Positions 1 through 9,098 of a stretch of DNA of 64,000 nucleotides are shown here, piece after piece (the first letter of the stretch is position 1; the number at the start of each line of letters is the position of its first letter). Source of the DNA: Lichenifustis flavocetrariae (GTDB lineage Bacteria; Pseudomonadota; Alphaproteobacteria; Rhizobiales; Beijerinckiaceae); contig NZ_JAMOIM010000010.1 in the NCBI RefSeq assembly GCF_026130545.1, forward strand, positions 62,001 to 126,000, in the 5' to 3' direction. The translations under genes and the position numbers were made by a program. The notes beneath the pieces were generated by a model. The model was not told the origin of the DNA and searched no databases. It worked only from the letters and a program-made list of their open reading frames with translations.

Positions 1-161
1 GCGAAGACGACCATCAAGACGTCGCTCAAAAGCCAGATCGCCAGGATGACGGCTGTCGCGACCACCACAAGGCGAAGTAGGTCGTAGATATGCGTGATGT
101 CGACGATCCGACGCCCGGTCGCGGGGGCCTCGGTGGTCAGGGAGGGGCCGTTCATGAACAT
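1..161 (-). CDS. AI-2E family (PerM-like) transporter, N-terminal part only
   Basis: The minus strand is open from an ATG at 161 to the window edge, giving 53 codons. After about 28 polar residues comes one strongly hydrophobic segment rich in Val, Leu, Ile and Ala with the pattern LLRLVVVATAVILAIWLLSD. A first membrane helix of this kind near the N-terminus is what AI-2E/PerM-type permeases show. A second in-frame ATG lies at 155; neither has a clear Shine-Dalgarno sequence. Only the first helix is visible, so the family call is an inference from its character and could be another polytopic membrane protein. Confidence 0.5.
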   Translation of the reverse strand, partial: MFMNGPSLTTEAPATGRRIVDITHIYDLLRLVVVATAVILAIWLLSDVLMVVF

Positions 162-278
162 CTCGCTGTGAGCGGCCGCCGCATTGCGGGGAAGATCGGG
201 CGGGCGCAGTGCTTTAGCCTCAATGACATAGGCCGGATAGCCCTCCCGCCGCCGCAGACGGGTCTGCGTCCTGCCTGC

Positions 279-1805
279 TTACATGCTTGTCGGCTTGCCG
301 CGCTTGTCCGGGACGATGCGCAACCGGGAGGGCCGCGTCATGGCTTCGAGTTCGAGCAGGCTGTCGAGCTGCGCCTCGGTGAGAAGTCCTTCCTCCAGCA
401 CCAGCTCGGCCACGCTGCGATTCTCGTCGAGCGCCCGTTTGGCGATCCGCGAACTCGCCTCGTAGCCAAGGGCCGGCCCGAGCGCGGTGATGAGACCGAT
501 CGAGCCGCGCACGAGGCTCTGGCAGCGCTCGCGGTCGGCTTCGATGCCGAGGACGCAGCGGTGCGTGAGCGTGTCCATCGCGGCCGTCAGCATGCGCATG
601 GAATTCAGGAGGCAATAGCCGATGGTCGGCTCGAAGGCGTTCAGTTGCAACTGGCCGCCTTCCGCGCAGAGCGTGACGGTGAGGTCGTGACCGATCACCA
701 GAAAGGCCACCTGGTTCACCACCTCGGGGATCACGGGGTTGATCTTGCCGGGCATGATGGAGGAGCCGGCCTGCACGGCCGGCAGGCGGATCTCGGCGAA
801 GCCGGTGCGCGGTCCGCTCGACAGGAGCCGCAGGTCGTTGCAGATCTTCGAGATCTTCACGGCGATCCGTTTCAGGAGCCCGGAGAAGAACACGAAGGCA
901 CCCATGTCGGACGTGGCCTCGATCAGATTGGTGGCCAGCACCATGGGCTGGCCCGACAGCCGCGCCAGTTCCTCGACTGCGAGCGAGGCGTAGCGCGGAT
1001 CGGCGTTGATCCCGGTCCCGATCGCGGTCGCGCCGAGGTTCACCTCGCGGAACAAGGCGGCGACTTCGCCGAGCCGGGCCACATCCTCCTTGATGGTAGC
1101 ATGGAAGGCGTCGAACTCCTGGCCGAGCGTCATCGGCACGGCATCCTGGAGCTGCGTGCGGCCCATCTTGACGATGTCGGCGAAATCCACCGCCTTGGTC
1201 TTGAACGCATAGGCGAGGTCGTCGAGCGCGCGGGCCAGCGGGGCGGTCGCCAGGATCACGGCGAGACGGAGGGCCGTCGGATAGGCGTCGTTGGTCGACT
1301 GCGCCATGTTGACGTCGTCGTTGGGATGCAGATGGGCATAGTCCCCCGGCGGATAGCCCATCGTGCCGAGCGCCAGATTGGCGATCACCTCGTTGGCATT
1401 CATGTTGGTCGAGGTGCCGGCGCCCCCCTGCACGGCGTCGACCACGAACTCCCGATGGTGCAGGCCCTCGACCGCGATGGCCGTGCAGGCCTTGTCGATC
1501 GCATCGGCCTTGTCGGGCGGCAGGAAGCCGAGCCGCTTGTTGGCCCGGGCCGCCGCCTGCTTCACGAGCGCGAGTGAACGCACCAGTTCCGGAAAATGCC
1601 CGACTGGCACGCCCGTGATGGGAAAATTCTCGACCGCGCGCTTGGTGTGGATGCCCCAGAGCGCATCGACGGGCACGTCCGCCTCGCCGAGCAGATCGTG
1701 CTCGCGCCGCGTGCGCGGCGGATCGAGATCGAGCGACCGGATGGTGGCGACCGAGATCGTCTTCGGAGCCTCGCCGTCGCCGGAAAGGGGCGGCTTTTTG
1801 GACAT
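279..1805 (-). CDS. aspA: Aspartate ammonia-lyase (class II fumarase/aspartase superfamily)
   Basis: A 508-residue enzyme expected to deaminate L-aspartate to fumarate and ammonia in the cytoplasm as a homotetramer. The superfamily signature GSSIMPGKINP is at residues 347-357, and the substrate-loop block HPNDDVNMAQSTND is at about 160-173. The ATG at 1805 is chosen because GAGG sits 5 bases upstream; the frame runs further upstream to 2069 but that part has no family-like sequence. The protein is about 30-40 residues longer at the N-terminus than E. coli AspA. Class II fumarase shares the fold; the LGEADVPVDALWGIHTKRAV start (residues 39-58) is aspartase-like. It stands alone, transcribed away from the PEP-CTERM-like gene. 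Confidence 0.88.
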   Translation of the reverse strand: MSKKPPLSGDGEAPKTISVATIRSLDLDPPRTRREHDLLGEADVPVDALWGIHTKRAVENFPITGVPVGHFPELVRSLALVKQAAARANKRLGFLPPDKADAIDKACTAIAVEGLHHREFVVDAVQGGAGTSTNMNANEVIANLALGTMGYPPGDYAHLHPNDDVNMAQSTNDAYPTALRLAVILATAPLARALDDLAYAFKTKAVDFADIVKMGRTQLQDAVPMTLGQEFDAFHATIKEDVARLGEVAALFREVNLGATAIGTGINADPRYASLAVEELARLSGQPMVLATNLIEATSDMGAFVFFSGLLKRIAVKISKICNDLRLLSSGPRTGFAEIRLPAVQAGSSIMPGKINPVIPEVVNQVAFLVIGHDLTVTLCAEGGQLQLNAFEPTIGYCLLNSMRMLTAAMDTLTHRCVLGIEADRERCQSLVRGSIGLITALGPALGYEASSRIAKRALDENRSVAELVLEEGLLTEAQLDSLLELEAMTRPSRLRIVPDKRGKPTSM

Positions 1806-2109
1806 GACGACCTCGTGGGATGCAGCCAGCGTGGACGATTCGCGAGGACGGACCTTAGCGGGTTTTTGCGGAGCGTCATGGGCCGAGCCAGGACAGCAGG
1901 CTTCCACGGCCGCAAACGCTCTTCCGGTGGCCCCGATCCGATCCCTCCCACCTGGGCCTAAGGGAAACGCGCCATGGAATGAACAATCCCCGCCATTGGT
2001 TAAATCATTGTCGGGCCGAGCAGCGCTTTTCGGTTTGGTCTCCACCGTTCGGTGGATGACGTGGGGCAAGGAGTCATCATACTCGCACCTGATTTTTCAG
2101 GAGATTTCG
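1806..2109. promoter_or_regulatory. Divergent intergenic region with a small palindrome
   Basis: This 304-base gap separates the divergent aspA and PEP-CTERM-like starts and must hold both promoters. The only clear structure is a 16-base palindrome at 2041-2056, TCCACCG TT CGGTGGA, 54 bases before the downstream ATG. It could be an operator half-site pair or a short hairpin in the leader. No convincing -35/-10 pair was recognised. Confidence 0.35.
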
Positions 2110-3111
2110 ATGCGGTTTGGAGAGAGCAGATTGAAGGCGCGCGATGTCATCCAGAAGAAGCAACCGCCGTTTATCGCAGCGTTAGGCAGAAACGTCGCGC
2201 AGAAGAACATCCACACCTCTTTGCCGGCCGATTTGGACCCGTGCGGATCTTCGAAGCGGAACAGGATCGCGGTCGGAGCCGCTTGCCTGATTTCCCTGTT
2301 CGTGACGACAGGCGCACATGCGACTGTGATTGTCCCGGCATGGGGCTACAGCGGGAACACGCAAGTCACGACAAGCTATAGAGATGGATTACACCACCCC
2401 ATTGAAGGTGACGTGTTTGGCGGCCCCGATCTGAATCATGTGGGTGAGACGACGCGATCGACAAGCCATAGCACGACGACCGTCGATTTGGACCTTTCAG
2501 GCAGGCCAAAAACCGTTTCCAGTAGCGCTGCCACGGCTGCCTCCCCTCTCGGGGGCGGCGATGCCAAGAACAATGCCCAGCTCATCTATTACTTCGCAAT
2601 AGAGGGCTCGGAGAACCGCCAGATTCCAATTCTGGTCCAGGCTTCCGGTCGCACGAACGTCAATATTGGACTGAATTCTCTATCAAACGCCTACGCTAGC
2701 TTTGAACTGGACGGCGTCGTCAACGGGAGTGGACAGGGTCTGCTGAGGAGCATCGAAAGTCACAGCAACACAGATGCAGTGAATTTAACCGACTCTTTCG
2801 ATATCAATGGATATTTCTCTCTCGAAACAAACGAGATCTACAAAATCAGAATGGTCGTCAGTACCGATGCGCTTGCGGGTTATGGCCTTGATGCTCAAAG
2901 CACGCAGCTATCGTCCTTGGCGACAGCCGTCGTCGATCCCTTTTTCGCTATCGATCCCTCCATCAGCGGCTATCAGATCGTCTTCAGTGAAGGCATCAAC
3001 AACGGGTCGCTGTCTGCGGTCCCGCTGCCCTCCTCGCTTCCGATGTTCGGTGCTGCGGTCCTGATGATCGGTGTGCTGGGTTACTCGAAGCGGCGGGTGG
3101 TTCCAGCCTGA
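2110..3111 (+). CDS. Secreted protein with PEP-CTERM-like C-terminal sorting signal
   Basis: A 333-residue protein of unknown function. A long polar leader of about 50 residues precedes a hydrophobic stretch (about 53-68) ending in AHA at 69-71, a plausible signal-peptide cleavage site. The body is rich in Ser, Thr, Asn and Gly, with no enzyme motif I recognise. The C-terminus reads VPLPSSLPMF, then a hydrophobic helix, then YSKRR. This is the tripartite architecture of PEP-CTERM proteins handled by exosortase (EpsH/XrtA-type) systems linked to exopolysaccharide. The ATG at 2110 has an AGGAG sequence about 7 bases upstream. Codon use is less GC-biased than in neighbouring housekeeping genes, suggesting it is accessory. 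No exosortase gene is visible in this window. Confidence 0.6.
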   Translation: MRFGESRLKARDVIQKKQPPFIAALGRNVAQKNIHTSLPADLDPCGSSKRNRIAVGAACLISLFVTTGAHATVIVPAWGYSGNTQVTTSYRDGLHHPIEGDVFGGPDLNHVGETTRSTSHSTTTVDLDLSGRPKTVSSSAATAASPLGGGDAKNNAQLIYYFAIEGSENRQIPILVQASGRTNVNIGLNSLSNAYASFELDGVVNGSGQGLLRSIESHSNTDAVNLTDSFDINGYFSLETNEIYKIRMVVSTDALAGYGLDAQSTQLSSLATAVVDPFFAIDPSISGYQIVFSEGINNGSLSAVPLPSSLPMFGAAVLMIGVLGYSKRRVVPA

Positions 3112-3195
3112 TACGGCACCCGCCATCAGCCGGGGGCGTGGTCGTCACGTCCCCTTCAGAGCCGCCTGGCAGCATAGCGGCGGCACCGTCGTGTC

Positions 3196-3650
3196 TCAGG
3201 CACGGACAATCCCCGCCGCATAGCATCCCGCCTTCGCGTAGTGGGCCTGAAGATATCTGATCCGCGAGTCTGCCAGCAGGCGCTCCATGCAGGGGACGAG
3301 GTCATCGCCCGCGGCGATATCGGCATCCATCATCATGCCGGCCTCATCGAGTCCCCAGGGCCAGACCAGCCTTGAACGTAAGACCTCGGGAACAACGTTC
3401 ACCTGATCAAAGGGCACCGTAGCGCCCTCCCGCGCGAAAATGGCGTGACTGGCACGGTAGGGCGAGTCCGCCGGTTGATGCGTGGTGTTGAGAAGGAGCA
3501 TCGTCTCGCCCGGGATGACCTCGGTGAGTGCGATACGGTCTGGATACCCAGTGAGGTGTCGGCCATGACGCGCCGAATGCCGGATTTCGGGAGATCGTCG
3601 GAGGATTGGCCAAAGAGCGCCGGATCGAGGCCGGTGATACGGAAATGCAT
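3196..3650 (-). pseudogene. DUF1203 family protein, frameshifted
   Basis: The gene is split over two frames. One frame from the ATG at 3650 gives MHFRITGLDPALF and continues to ADTSLG, the usual N-terminus of DUF1203 proteins. A second frame resumes at GYPDRIALTEVIPGE and contains HQPADSPYRASHAIF and the family C-terminus down to 3196. The frames join at about 3551. Adding one C after TCAC on the coding strand restores ADTSPGYPDRIAL, matching the usual ...PGYPCRVSL... of this family and giving about 151 residues. The cause is either a real single-base loss or a sequence error. DUF1203 has no assigned function. No enzyme role can be claimed. Confidence 0.75.
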
Positions 3651-3819
3651 GGCGTTCCGTTGTCATCGATCGAGGCGCCCAGGCTAGCCCCGCCGAGGGT
3701 CACGGGCCTCCCGGTTCTTGCGCCGTAACCGAGGGGCGCTGCGGCCTGCCACATTGACGCGCGCCGGCCGATCCCGGATGGTCACTGTCGGTCCGGCCCA
3801 CATTTGAAGTATTGCGTCC

Positions 3820-5049
3820 ATGGCGGCTCCGCCCTTCTCTGACATCATCGTGGCTGGCGCCGGCATCGCGGGCGCGAGCTTTGCGCTGTCGATCAAGCGG
3901 GCGGTTGGGGCGCTCGTCACCGTGACGCTCTGCGATCCAGCCTTGGCTAAGATCGATGGTCTCGAGGCGCCTCGCCACTCGATGCGGGCTGTCGCGGTCG
4001 CACCGGATGCGCAACAGAGCCTTGAGACGCTGGGGGTCTGGCACGAGATCGCGGCATCGACGCAGCCGATCCGCAGCATGACGATCACCGATTCACGGCC
4101 GGGCGCGCTGCCAAACCCCATCTTCCTGCGCTTCGACGGCCAGGAACGCGCCGAGGGCTATCTGGCCCATATGGCGTTTACCGGGGATCTGCGCGGCGCG
4201 CTGCTGCGGGCCTGCCAGGCCGCGGGGGTTCTGTTCGTGCCGGTCCGGCTCACGGGCTTCAAGGCGGAGAGCTTCGGGGTGCGGGTCGAGGCATCCGAGG
4301 GCGCGAGCTTCCGGGGCCGCCTGCTGGTCGCCGCGGATGGCGGCCGGTCGCGCCTGCGGAGCGCGGGTGGGGTCCAGGTGTTCGGTGGTCCCTACCCTCA
4401 ATCCGGCATCGTGGCGACGCTGCATCATGCGCGAAGCCACGAGGGGCGGGCCGTGCAGCATTTCCTGCCGGCCGGCCCCCTGGCGCTGCTGCCGTTGCGG
4501 GCACAGGATGGTTCACCCCATCGCAGTTCGATCGTTTGGACCGAGACGTCGCAGGAAGCCGCACGCCTCGTCGGCTTGCCGGCCGAGGGTTTCCTGGCCG
4601 CCTTGCAAGACAGGATCGGGTTCGAATACGGACAGCTCACGCTTGAGGATCAGCCGGCCGCCGTTCCGCTCCGGTTCGCGCTCGCGCGGCGTCTCGTCGG
4701 GCCGCGGCTGGCTCTGCTGGGCGATGCCGCGCGCGTGGTCCACCCGCTCGCAGGCCAAGGACTCAACCTCGGCCTGCGCGACGCCATGGCGCTCTCAAGC
4801 CAGGTCGCCGAAGTCGTCGAACTGGGCCTCGACCCAGGCGCGGATGCGGTGCTCAAAGCCTACCAGCGCGACCGTCAGTTCGATGCGACCGCCATGGTGG
4901 CGACGACGGACTTGATGAATCGCCTGTTTTCGAACGACCACCTTCCGGTCCGGCTCCTCCGCGATATCGGGCTCGGCCTGGTGGATCGGACCCCGCGAAT
5001 CAAGCGGATGCTGATCGGCGGCGCGACGGGTCTGCCGCGTGCGTCTTAG
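3820..5049 (+). CDS. FAD-dependent UbiH/UbiF/Coq6-family hydroxylase
   Basis: A 409-residue flavoprotein monooxygenase expected to hydroxylate the ring of a ubiquinone precursor at the inner membrane. The dinucleotide-binding motif GAGIAG is at residues 13-18. The second FAD motif GDAARVVHPLAGQGLNLG begins at about residue 300, and the family DG motif (VAADGGRS) lies near 170-177. Length is normal for UbiH-type enzymes. Which carbon is hydroxylated cannot be told from sequence, as several paralogues (UbiH, UbiF, UbiI, UbiL) share these motifs. It converges with the XRE regulator, the two stops being almost adjacent. Confidence 0.82.
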   Translation: MAAPPFSDIIVAGAGIAGASFALSIKRAVGALVTVTLCDPALAKIDGLEAPRHSMRAVAVAPDAQQSLETLGVWHEIAASTQPIRSMTITDSRPGALPNPIFLRFDGQERAEGYLAHMAFTGDLRGALLRACQAAGVLFVPVRLTGFKAESFGVRVEASEGASFRGRLLVAADGGRSRLRSAGGVQVFGGPYPQSGIVATLHHARSHEGRAVQHFLPAGPLALLPLRAQDGSPHRSSIVWTETSQEAARLVGLPAEGFLAALQDRIGFEYGQLTLEDQPAAVPLRFALARRLVGPRLALLGDAARVVHPLAGQGLNLGLRDAMALSSQVAEVVELGLDPGADAVLKAYQRDRQFDATAMVATTDLMNRLFSNDHLPVRLLRDIGLGLVDRTPRIKRMLIGGATGLPRAS

Positions 5050-5051
5050 GG

Positions 5052-5510
5052 TCAGACGGTGACATCCTCGTCGCGCTTGGCCAGCGCATCGGCCATGTCG
5101 ATCAGGGTTCGTCGTGCCTTGGAGTCCTTGATCTGCTCGAAGGCCTTCAGCAGCGCGACCTTCTGCTTCGAATAGAGCCCGGCCCCGATCGTCAATTCAT
5201 CCTCGTCGATGAAGACCGCCTGCTTCTCCTCCGCAAAGCCGCGAACGCCCCCACGCCCGGGATAAAGATCGAGCCCTTCGAACAGGCTTCCCATGCTGAT
5301 CCCGATATTGGCGGCGAAATCGAAGATGCGGTTCAGGCTAATACTGGTCGTGCCATTTTCGTATTTTTGGATCTGCTGAAAGCTTACTCCAAGAGCCTCT
5401 CCAACCTCCGACTGGCTCTTGCCCGCTTTCTCCCGGCAAAACCGCAACCGCTCTCCGAACCGCCGGTTGACGTGGTCGTCGGTGGGCAGGCCCGGGCTGC
5501 GCTTTGGCAT
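5052..5510 (-). CDS. XRE-family helix-turn-helix transcriptional regulator
   Basis: A 152-residue DNA-binding protein. The Cro/C1-type HTH covers about residues 19-73: FGERLRFCREKAGKSQSEVG, then LGVSFQQIQKYENG and IS..RI. This matches the alphaproteobacterial group with a short C-terminal tail, of which rhizobial PraR is a known member. The C-terminal half is charged and ends in a helical segment (KAFEQIKDSKARRTLIDMAD) that probably serves dimerisation or signalling. Its targets are unknown. It is the first gene after the cmk hairpin and appears monocistronic. Confidence 0.8.
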   Translation of the reverse strand: MPKRSPGLPTDDHVNRRFGERLRFCREKAGKSQSEVGEALGVSFQQIQKYENGTTSISLNRIFDFAANIGISMGSLFEGLDLYPGRGGVRGFAEEKQAVFIDEDELTIGAGLYSKQKVALLKAFEQIKDSKARRTLIDMADALAKRDEDVTV

Positions 5511-5679
5511 AGGTTCCTCTACGAAATGCTTCCCTTGCGGAAGTCGTAGTGAACATCAATCACATCACCCAATCAATCTGTAGATGTGGGTTTTCCAGCT
5601 GCTAAGTGACGTAGGGTAATGTCTTGGTCCCGAAGTCTATCCTCTGCGCAGGGGTCGATGGGGAGGATGACGCGTAGCT

Positions 5680-5707
5680 CGCCGTACCGACCTCGCGGTA
5701 CGGCGAT
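5680..5707 (-). terminator. Stem-loop downstream of cmk
   Basis: Perfect 11-base inverted repeat, TCGCCGTACCG then ACCTCG loop then CGGTACGGCGA. It lies 38 bases past the cmk stop codon. There is no clear U-run on the minus strand, so it is a terminator-like hairpin rather than a textbook intrinsic terminator. Confidence 0.55.
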
Positions 5708-5745
5708 CGACCCGGCTCAGCTGACGTGGTCTCGAAAGCCCGACC

Positions 5746-6387
5746 TCAATCGGTGGCGTGCAGGCGGGCTCTCGCGGCCTCGACGAGGGCAAGCGCGGCC
5801 GTGAACGCTCCTGCGATGTCGAGCGCCGTCGTGTCCAGCAACGCGGCATCGGGGGCGGCCCGCAGCGGCGCCACGGCACGGGACGAATCGCGTTCGTCGC
5901 GACGCAGGATGTCGGCCAACACCTCGTTGAACGAAACGTCCTCACCCGATCGAGCAAGTTCCAGCGCCCGGCGCTGCGCCCGCATCTGCGGTGAGGCCGT
6001 GACGAAAATCTTGGCGTCGGCCTCCGGGCAGATCACGGTGCCGATGTCGCGTCCGTCGAGAACCGCCCCCCCGATGCGGCGCGCGAAGCGTCGCTGTGCC
6101 TCGACGAGTGTCTCCCGCACCGCCGGAATGGCAGCCACCACCGAGGCGGCCTCTCCCATCTCGCGGCCCCGCAGGCGCTGCTCCTCGAACTCGGTCAAGG
6201 CCAGCCCACGCGCCGCGGCGACGGCCGCGGCGGCATTGTCGAGTGGCTGATCGGCATCCAGCAAGGCACGGGCGGTCGCGCGGTAGAGCAGCCCCGTGTC
6301 GAGATGGGGCAGGCCGAACCGCGCCGCGAGCTTGCGGGCCAGGGTGCCCTTGCCCGAAGCGGCCGGCCCATCGATGGCGATGATCAC
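5746..6387 (-). CDS. cmk: Cytidylate kinase
   Basis: A 213-residue (d)CMP kinase making (d)CDP for nucleotide synthesis. The P-loop GPAASGKGT is at residues 7-15, followed by the [10 protein letters not shown] substrate-binding stretch and the [12 protein letters not shown] motif that is characteristic of Cmk. Its ATG overlaps the aroA stop by 4 bases (ATGA), so it is translationally coupled to aroA. In many alphaproteobacteria rpsA follows cmk; here a hairpin and a regulator follow instead. Confidence 0.93.
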   Translation of the reverse strand: MIIAIDGPAASGKGTLARKLAARFGLPHLDTGLLYRATARALLDADQPLDNAAAAVAAARGLALTEFEEQRLRGREMGEAASVVAAIPAVRETLVEAQRRFARRIGGAVLDGRDIGTVICPEADAKIFVTASPQMRAQRRALELARSGEDVSFNEVLADILRRDERDSSRAVAPLRAAPDAALLDTTALDIAGAFTAALALVEAARARLHATD

Positions 6388-7817
6388 GCGCCGCCTTCCT
6401 GCGCGAAGGCCGCTCCAAGCCCCGCCATGCTGCCCTTGAAGGTCGGGAAACTCGTGACGATCATGGCTTCGTCATCGATCGTCACGGGTCGTTCGGCCGC
6501 CAGCCCGAGGCACAGGAAGCTCATGGCGATGCGATGGTCGAGATGCGTCTCGACCGAGCCGCCCCCCGGCACCGGACCGCCCGTCACGATCAGGTCGTCG
6601 CCGACGACGGAATGCCGGATGCCGTTTGCCGCGAGCCCGGCCGCGACCGCCGCGAGGCGGTCCGATTCCTTCACCCGCAATTCCTGCAGGCCCCGCATTC
6701 GGGTCTCGCCGGCCGCGAAGGCAGCCGCGACGGCGAGGATTGGATATTCGTCGATCATCGAGGGCGCGCGGCTCGCCGGCACGTCGACCCCGTGCAGTCG
6801 CGAGGCACGGATCCGCAGGTCGGCCACGTCCTCGCCCCCCTCGGTGCGCCGCCCGTCGACCGTGATGTCGGCGCCCATTTCGAGAAGCGTGGTGAGAAGT
6901 CCCGTCCGCAACGGGTTCATCATCACGCTTTCGAGGACGATCTCCGAGCCCGGCACGATCAGGGCGGCCACCATCGGGAACGCCGCCGAGGAGGGATCGG
7001 CCGGCACGCTGACCGGGCGGGGTTTCAGCTCCGGCCGGCCTTCAAGCACGATCTTGCGTCCATGTTCACCCCAGGGCGCGACATGAACGGTCGCGCCGAA
7101 GTGAGCGAGCATCTTCTCCGTATGGTCCCGCGAGGCTTCGCGCTCCAGCACCGTGGTGCGGCCAAACGAGTTGAGACCGGCGAGCAGCACAGCTGATTTT
7201 ATCTGGGCCGAGGCGACAGGCGTCTCGTAGTCGATCGGCAGCGGCTCCGATGTTCCCTCGAGGACGATCGGGCAGCGCCCGCCGGGCGCCTGGTCGACGA
7301 CCCGCGCGCCCATCGCCTCCAGAGGATCGAGGATGCGACGCATCGGTCGTTTTCGAAGGCTCGCGTCGCCGTCGAATGTGGCCGTCACCGCATGGCCGCC
7401 CACGACGCCCATCATCAGCCGGGAACCCGTGCCGGCATTGCCGAAATCAAGCGTGGTCTTGGGTTCGAGCAGCGACCCGACCCCCATCCCCTGGACGGTC
7501 CAACGCCCCGGCCCATGCCGCGTCAGGGTGGCGCCGAGCGCCCGGCAGGCCTCGCCGGTCCGCATCACGTCGTCGCCTTCGAGCAAACCTTCGATGTCGG
7601 TCACGCCAACGCTGAGCAGGCCGAAGATGAAGGCTCGGTGCGAGATCGACTTGTCGCCCGGTGGCTTGAAGCGTCCGCGCAACGGCCCGCTGCGGCCCGC
7701 GGTCAGGGGCTGCGGCGTCGCGCCATGGGCAGATGCATCGGAAGAGGCTGACACCGGGGGGTTTCCAAAAAGCTGTTTGTCGGGCGCGCTCGTACCACGG
7801 CCGCCCCCCTCTGTCAT
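6384..7817 (-). CDS. aroA: 3-phosphoshikimate 1-carboxyvinyltransferase (EPSP synthase, class II / CP4-like)
   Basis: A 477-residue enzyme of the shikimate pathway that joins phosphoenolpyruvate and shikimate 3-phosphate. [10 protein letters not shown] at about 52-61 and [12 protein letters not shown] at 123-134 are the PEP/shikimate-binding motifs; the later blocks [23 protein letters not shown] and [10 protein letters not shown] are also present. The overall sequence resembles the Agrobacterium CP4 group more than E. coli AroA. In place of the CP4 alanine (Ala100) there is a glycine (residue 129 here). The ATG at 7817 is chosen because GGAGGGGAG lies about 9 bases upstream; upstream in-frame codons lack a ribosome site. 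First gene of the aroA-cmk operon. Confidence 0.93.
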   Translation of the reverse strand: MTEGGGRGTSAPDKQLFGNPPVSASSDASAHGATPQPLTAGRSGPLRGRFKPPGDKSISHRAFIFGLLSVGVTDIEGLLEGDDVMRTGEACRALGATLTRHGPGRWTVQGMGVGSLLEPKTTLDFGNAGTGSRLMMGVVGGHAVTATFDGDASLRKRPMRRILDPLEAMGARVVDQAPGGRCPIVLEGTSEPLPIDYETPVASAQIKSAVLLAGLNSFGRTTVLEREASRDHTEKMLAHFGATVHVAPWGEHGRKIVLEGRPELKPRPVSVPADPSSAAFPMVAALIVPGSEIVLESVMMNPLRTGLLTTLLEMGADITVDGRRTEGGEDVADLRIRASRLHGVDVPASRAPSMIDEYPILAVAAAFAAGETRMRGLQELRVKESDRLAAVAAGLAANGIRHSVVGDDLIVTGGPVPGGGSVETHLDHRIAMSFLCLGLAAERPVTIDDEAMIVTSFPTFKGSMAGLGAAFAQEGGA

Positions 7818-7925
7818 TATGACGGTCTCCCCTCCATTTCCCATTTGACAGCGGTGGCCACGCCGACTAACGCGGGCCTTCATTTCTGAACGGCGGCATC
7901 TCAGGCCCCTTCCAAGGACAATACA

Positions 7926-8303
7926 GTGGTGAAACCCGAACTTGGCGCGAAGCGCCAATGCCAGAATTGCGGCACGAAGTTCTTCGATCTCAACCGGGAC
8001 CCTATCGTGTGCCCGAAATGCGCCACTGTCTTCCAGGCCGCGCCCCTGAGTCGGGCCGCCGCGGCCCGGACGGCACCGGCCAATGATGACGATGAGGTCG
8101 AGGTCGAGGTCGATCCAGCCGTGGCCGAAACGGTGTCGCTCGACGAGGTCGAGGCGGCCGAGAAGGTCGAGGTGGTGGCCGAGGACGACATCGAGGTCGA
8201 GGACGAACCCGCGGACGACACATTCCTCGAAGAGGATGAGGAAGAGAACGACGACGTGTCGGGGCTCATCGATGGCGACATCGACTCCGACGAAGAAGGC
8301 TGA
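7926..8303 (+). CDS. TIGR02300 (FYDLN-acid) family protein
   Basis: A 125-residue protein of unknown function, typical of alphaproteobacteria and usually divergent from aroA, as here. The N-terminus has a zinc-ribbon-like pair CQNC...CPKC (about residues 13-37) with [15 protein letters not shown] corresponding to the name-giving FYDLN stretch. The rest is very acidic, with long Glu/Asp runs and Val, and probably disordered. It starts at GTG 7926 with AAGGA 7 bases upstream; the family start M-x-KPELG fits. The yggS gene follows after 25 bases. Confidence 0.87.
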   Translation: MVKPELGAKRQCQNCGTKFFDLNRDPIVCPKCATVFQAAPLSRAAAARTAPANDDDEVEVEVDPAVAETVSLDEVEAAEKVEVVAEDDIEVEDEPADDTFLEEDEEENDDVSGLIDGDIDSDEEG

Positions 8304-8328
8304 GCCGGAACGCCGAAGGAGAACGGGG

Positions 8329-9012
8329 ATGACGGATGATGCGAAACTCTCCGTCGTATCCCGCTGGAACGAAATCCGGGCGCGGATCGCTCGGGCCGCG
8401 CGCGACGCAAATCGAGACCCCGCGGCCGTAACCTTGGTTGCGGTCTCGAAAACTTACGGGGCGGAGGATATCGCCCCGCTGATGGCGGCCGGCCAGCGCG
8501 TCTTCGGCGAGAACCGCGTGCAGGAAGCCAAGGCGAAGTGGCCGGCCCTGCGCGCGGGCGTCGCGGATCTGAGCCTCCATCTCATCGGGCCGCTGCAATC
8601 CAACAAGGCCCGCGAGGCGGTGGAACTGTTCGACGTGATCGAGACGGTGGACCGGCCCCGGATCGCCGAAGCACTGGCCGAGGAGATCGGACGCGCCGGC
8701 AAGGCGCCGCGGCTTTATGTCCAGGTGAACACCGGCGCCGAAGACCAGAAGGCCGGCGTGCTGCCGCAGGAGGCCGATGCCTTTCTGGCCCGGTGCCGCA
8801 GCCTCGGCCTAACGATCGACGGCCTGATGTGCATCCCTCCCGTGGATGAGCAGGCTTCTCCCCACTTCGCCCTGCTGGGCATGATCGCCGAGCGCAACGG
8901 GATCGGCACCCTGTCGATGGGCATGAGCGCCGATTTCGAATTGGCGATCCAGCTCGGCGCCACGCATGTGCGGGTCGGCAGCGCTATTTTCGGCGCGCGG
9001 CAGAACGCCTAA
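8329..9012 (+). CDS. YggS/PLPBP family pyridoxal-5-phosphate homeostasis protein
   Basis: A 227-residue single-domain PLP-binding protein with the alanine racemase-like TIM barrel. K41 in LVAVSKTYG is the expected Schiff-base lysine. [18 protein letters not shown] and the C-terminal [13 protein letters not shown] and [11 protein letters not shown] are the family blocks. The family has no proven catalytic reaction; it buffers PLP and affects amino-acid and vitamin B6 balance. The ATG at 8329 follows AAGGAGAA. Likely co-transcribed with the TIGR02300 gene. Confidence 0.92.
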   Translation: MTDDAKLSVVSRWNEIRARIARAARDANRDPAAVTLVAVSKTYGAEDIAPLMAAGQRVFGENRVQEAKAKWPALRAGVADLSLHLIGPLQSNKAREAVELFDVIETVDRPRIAEALAEEIGRAGKAPRLYVQVNTGAEDQKAGVLPQEADAFLARCRSLGLTIDGLMCIPPVDEQASPHFALLGMIAERNGIGTLSMGMSADFELAIQLGATHVRVGSAIFGARQNA

Positions 9013-9098
9013 TGCACGAGGGCCGGTTCGGCCCTACCGTTCGAGGATCCGGACCGGCCGGCTGTCGGTGGTCGCGGATGGTTTCGAAAGCGTGCCCG

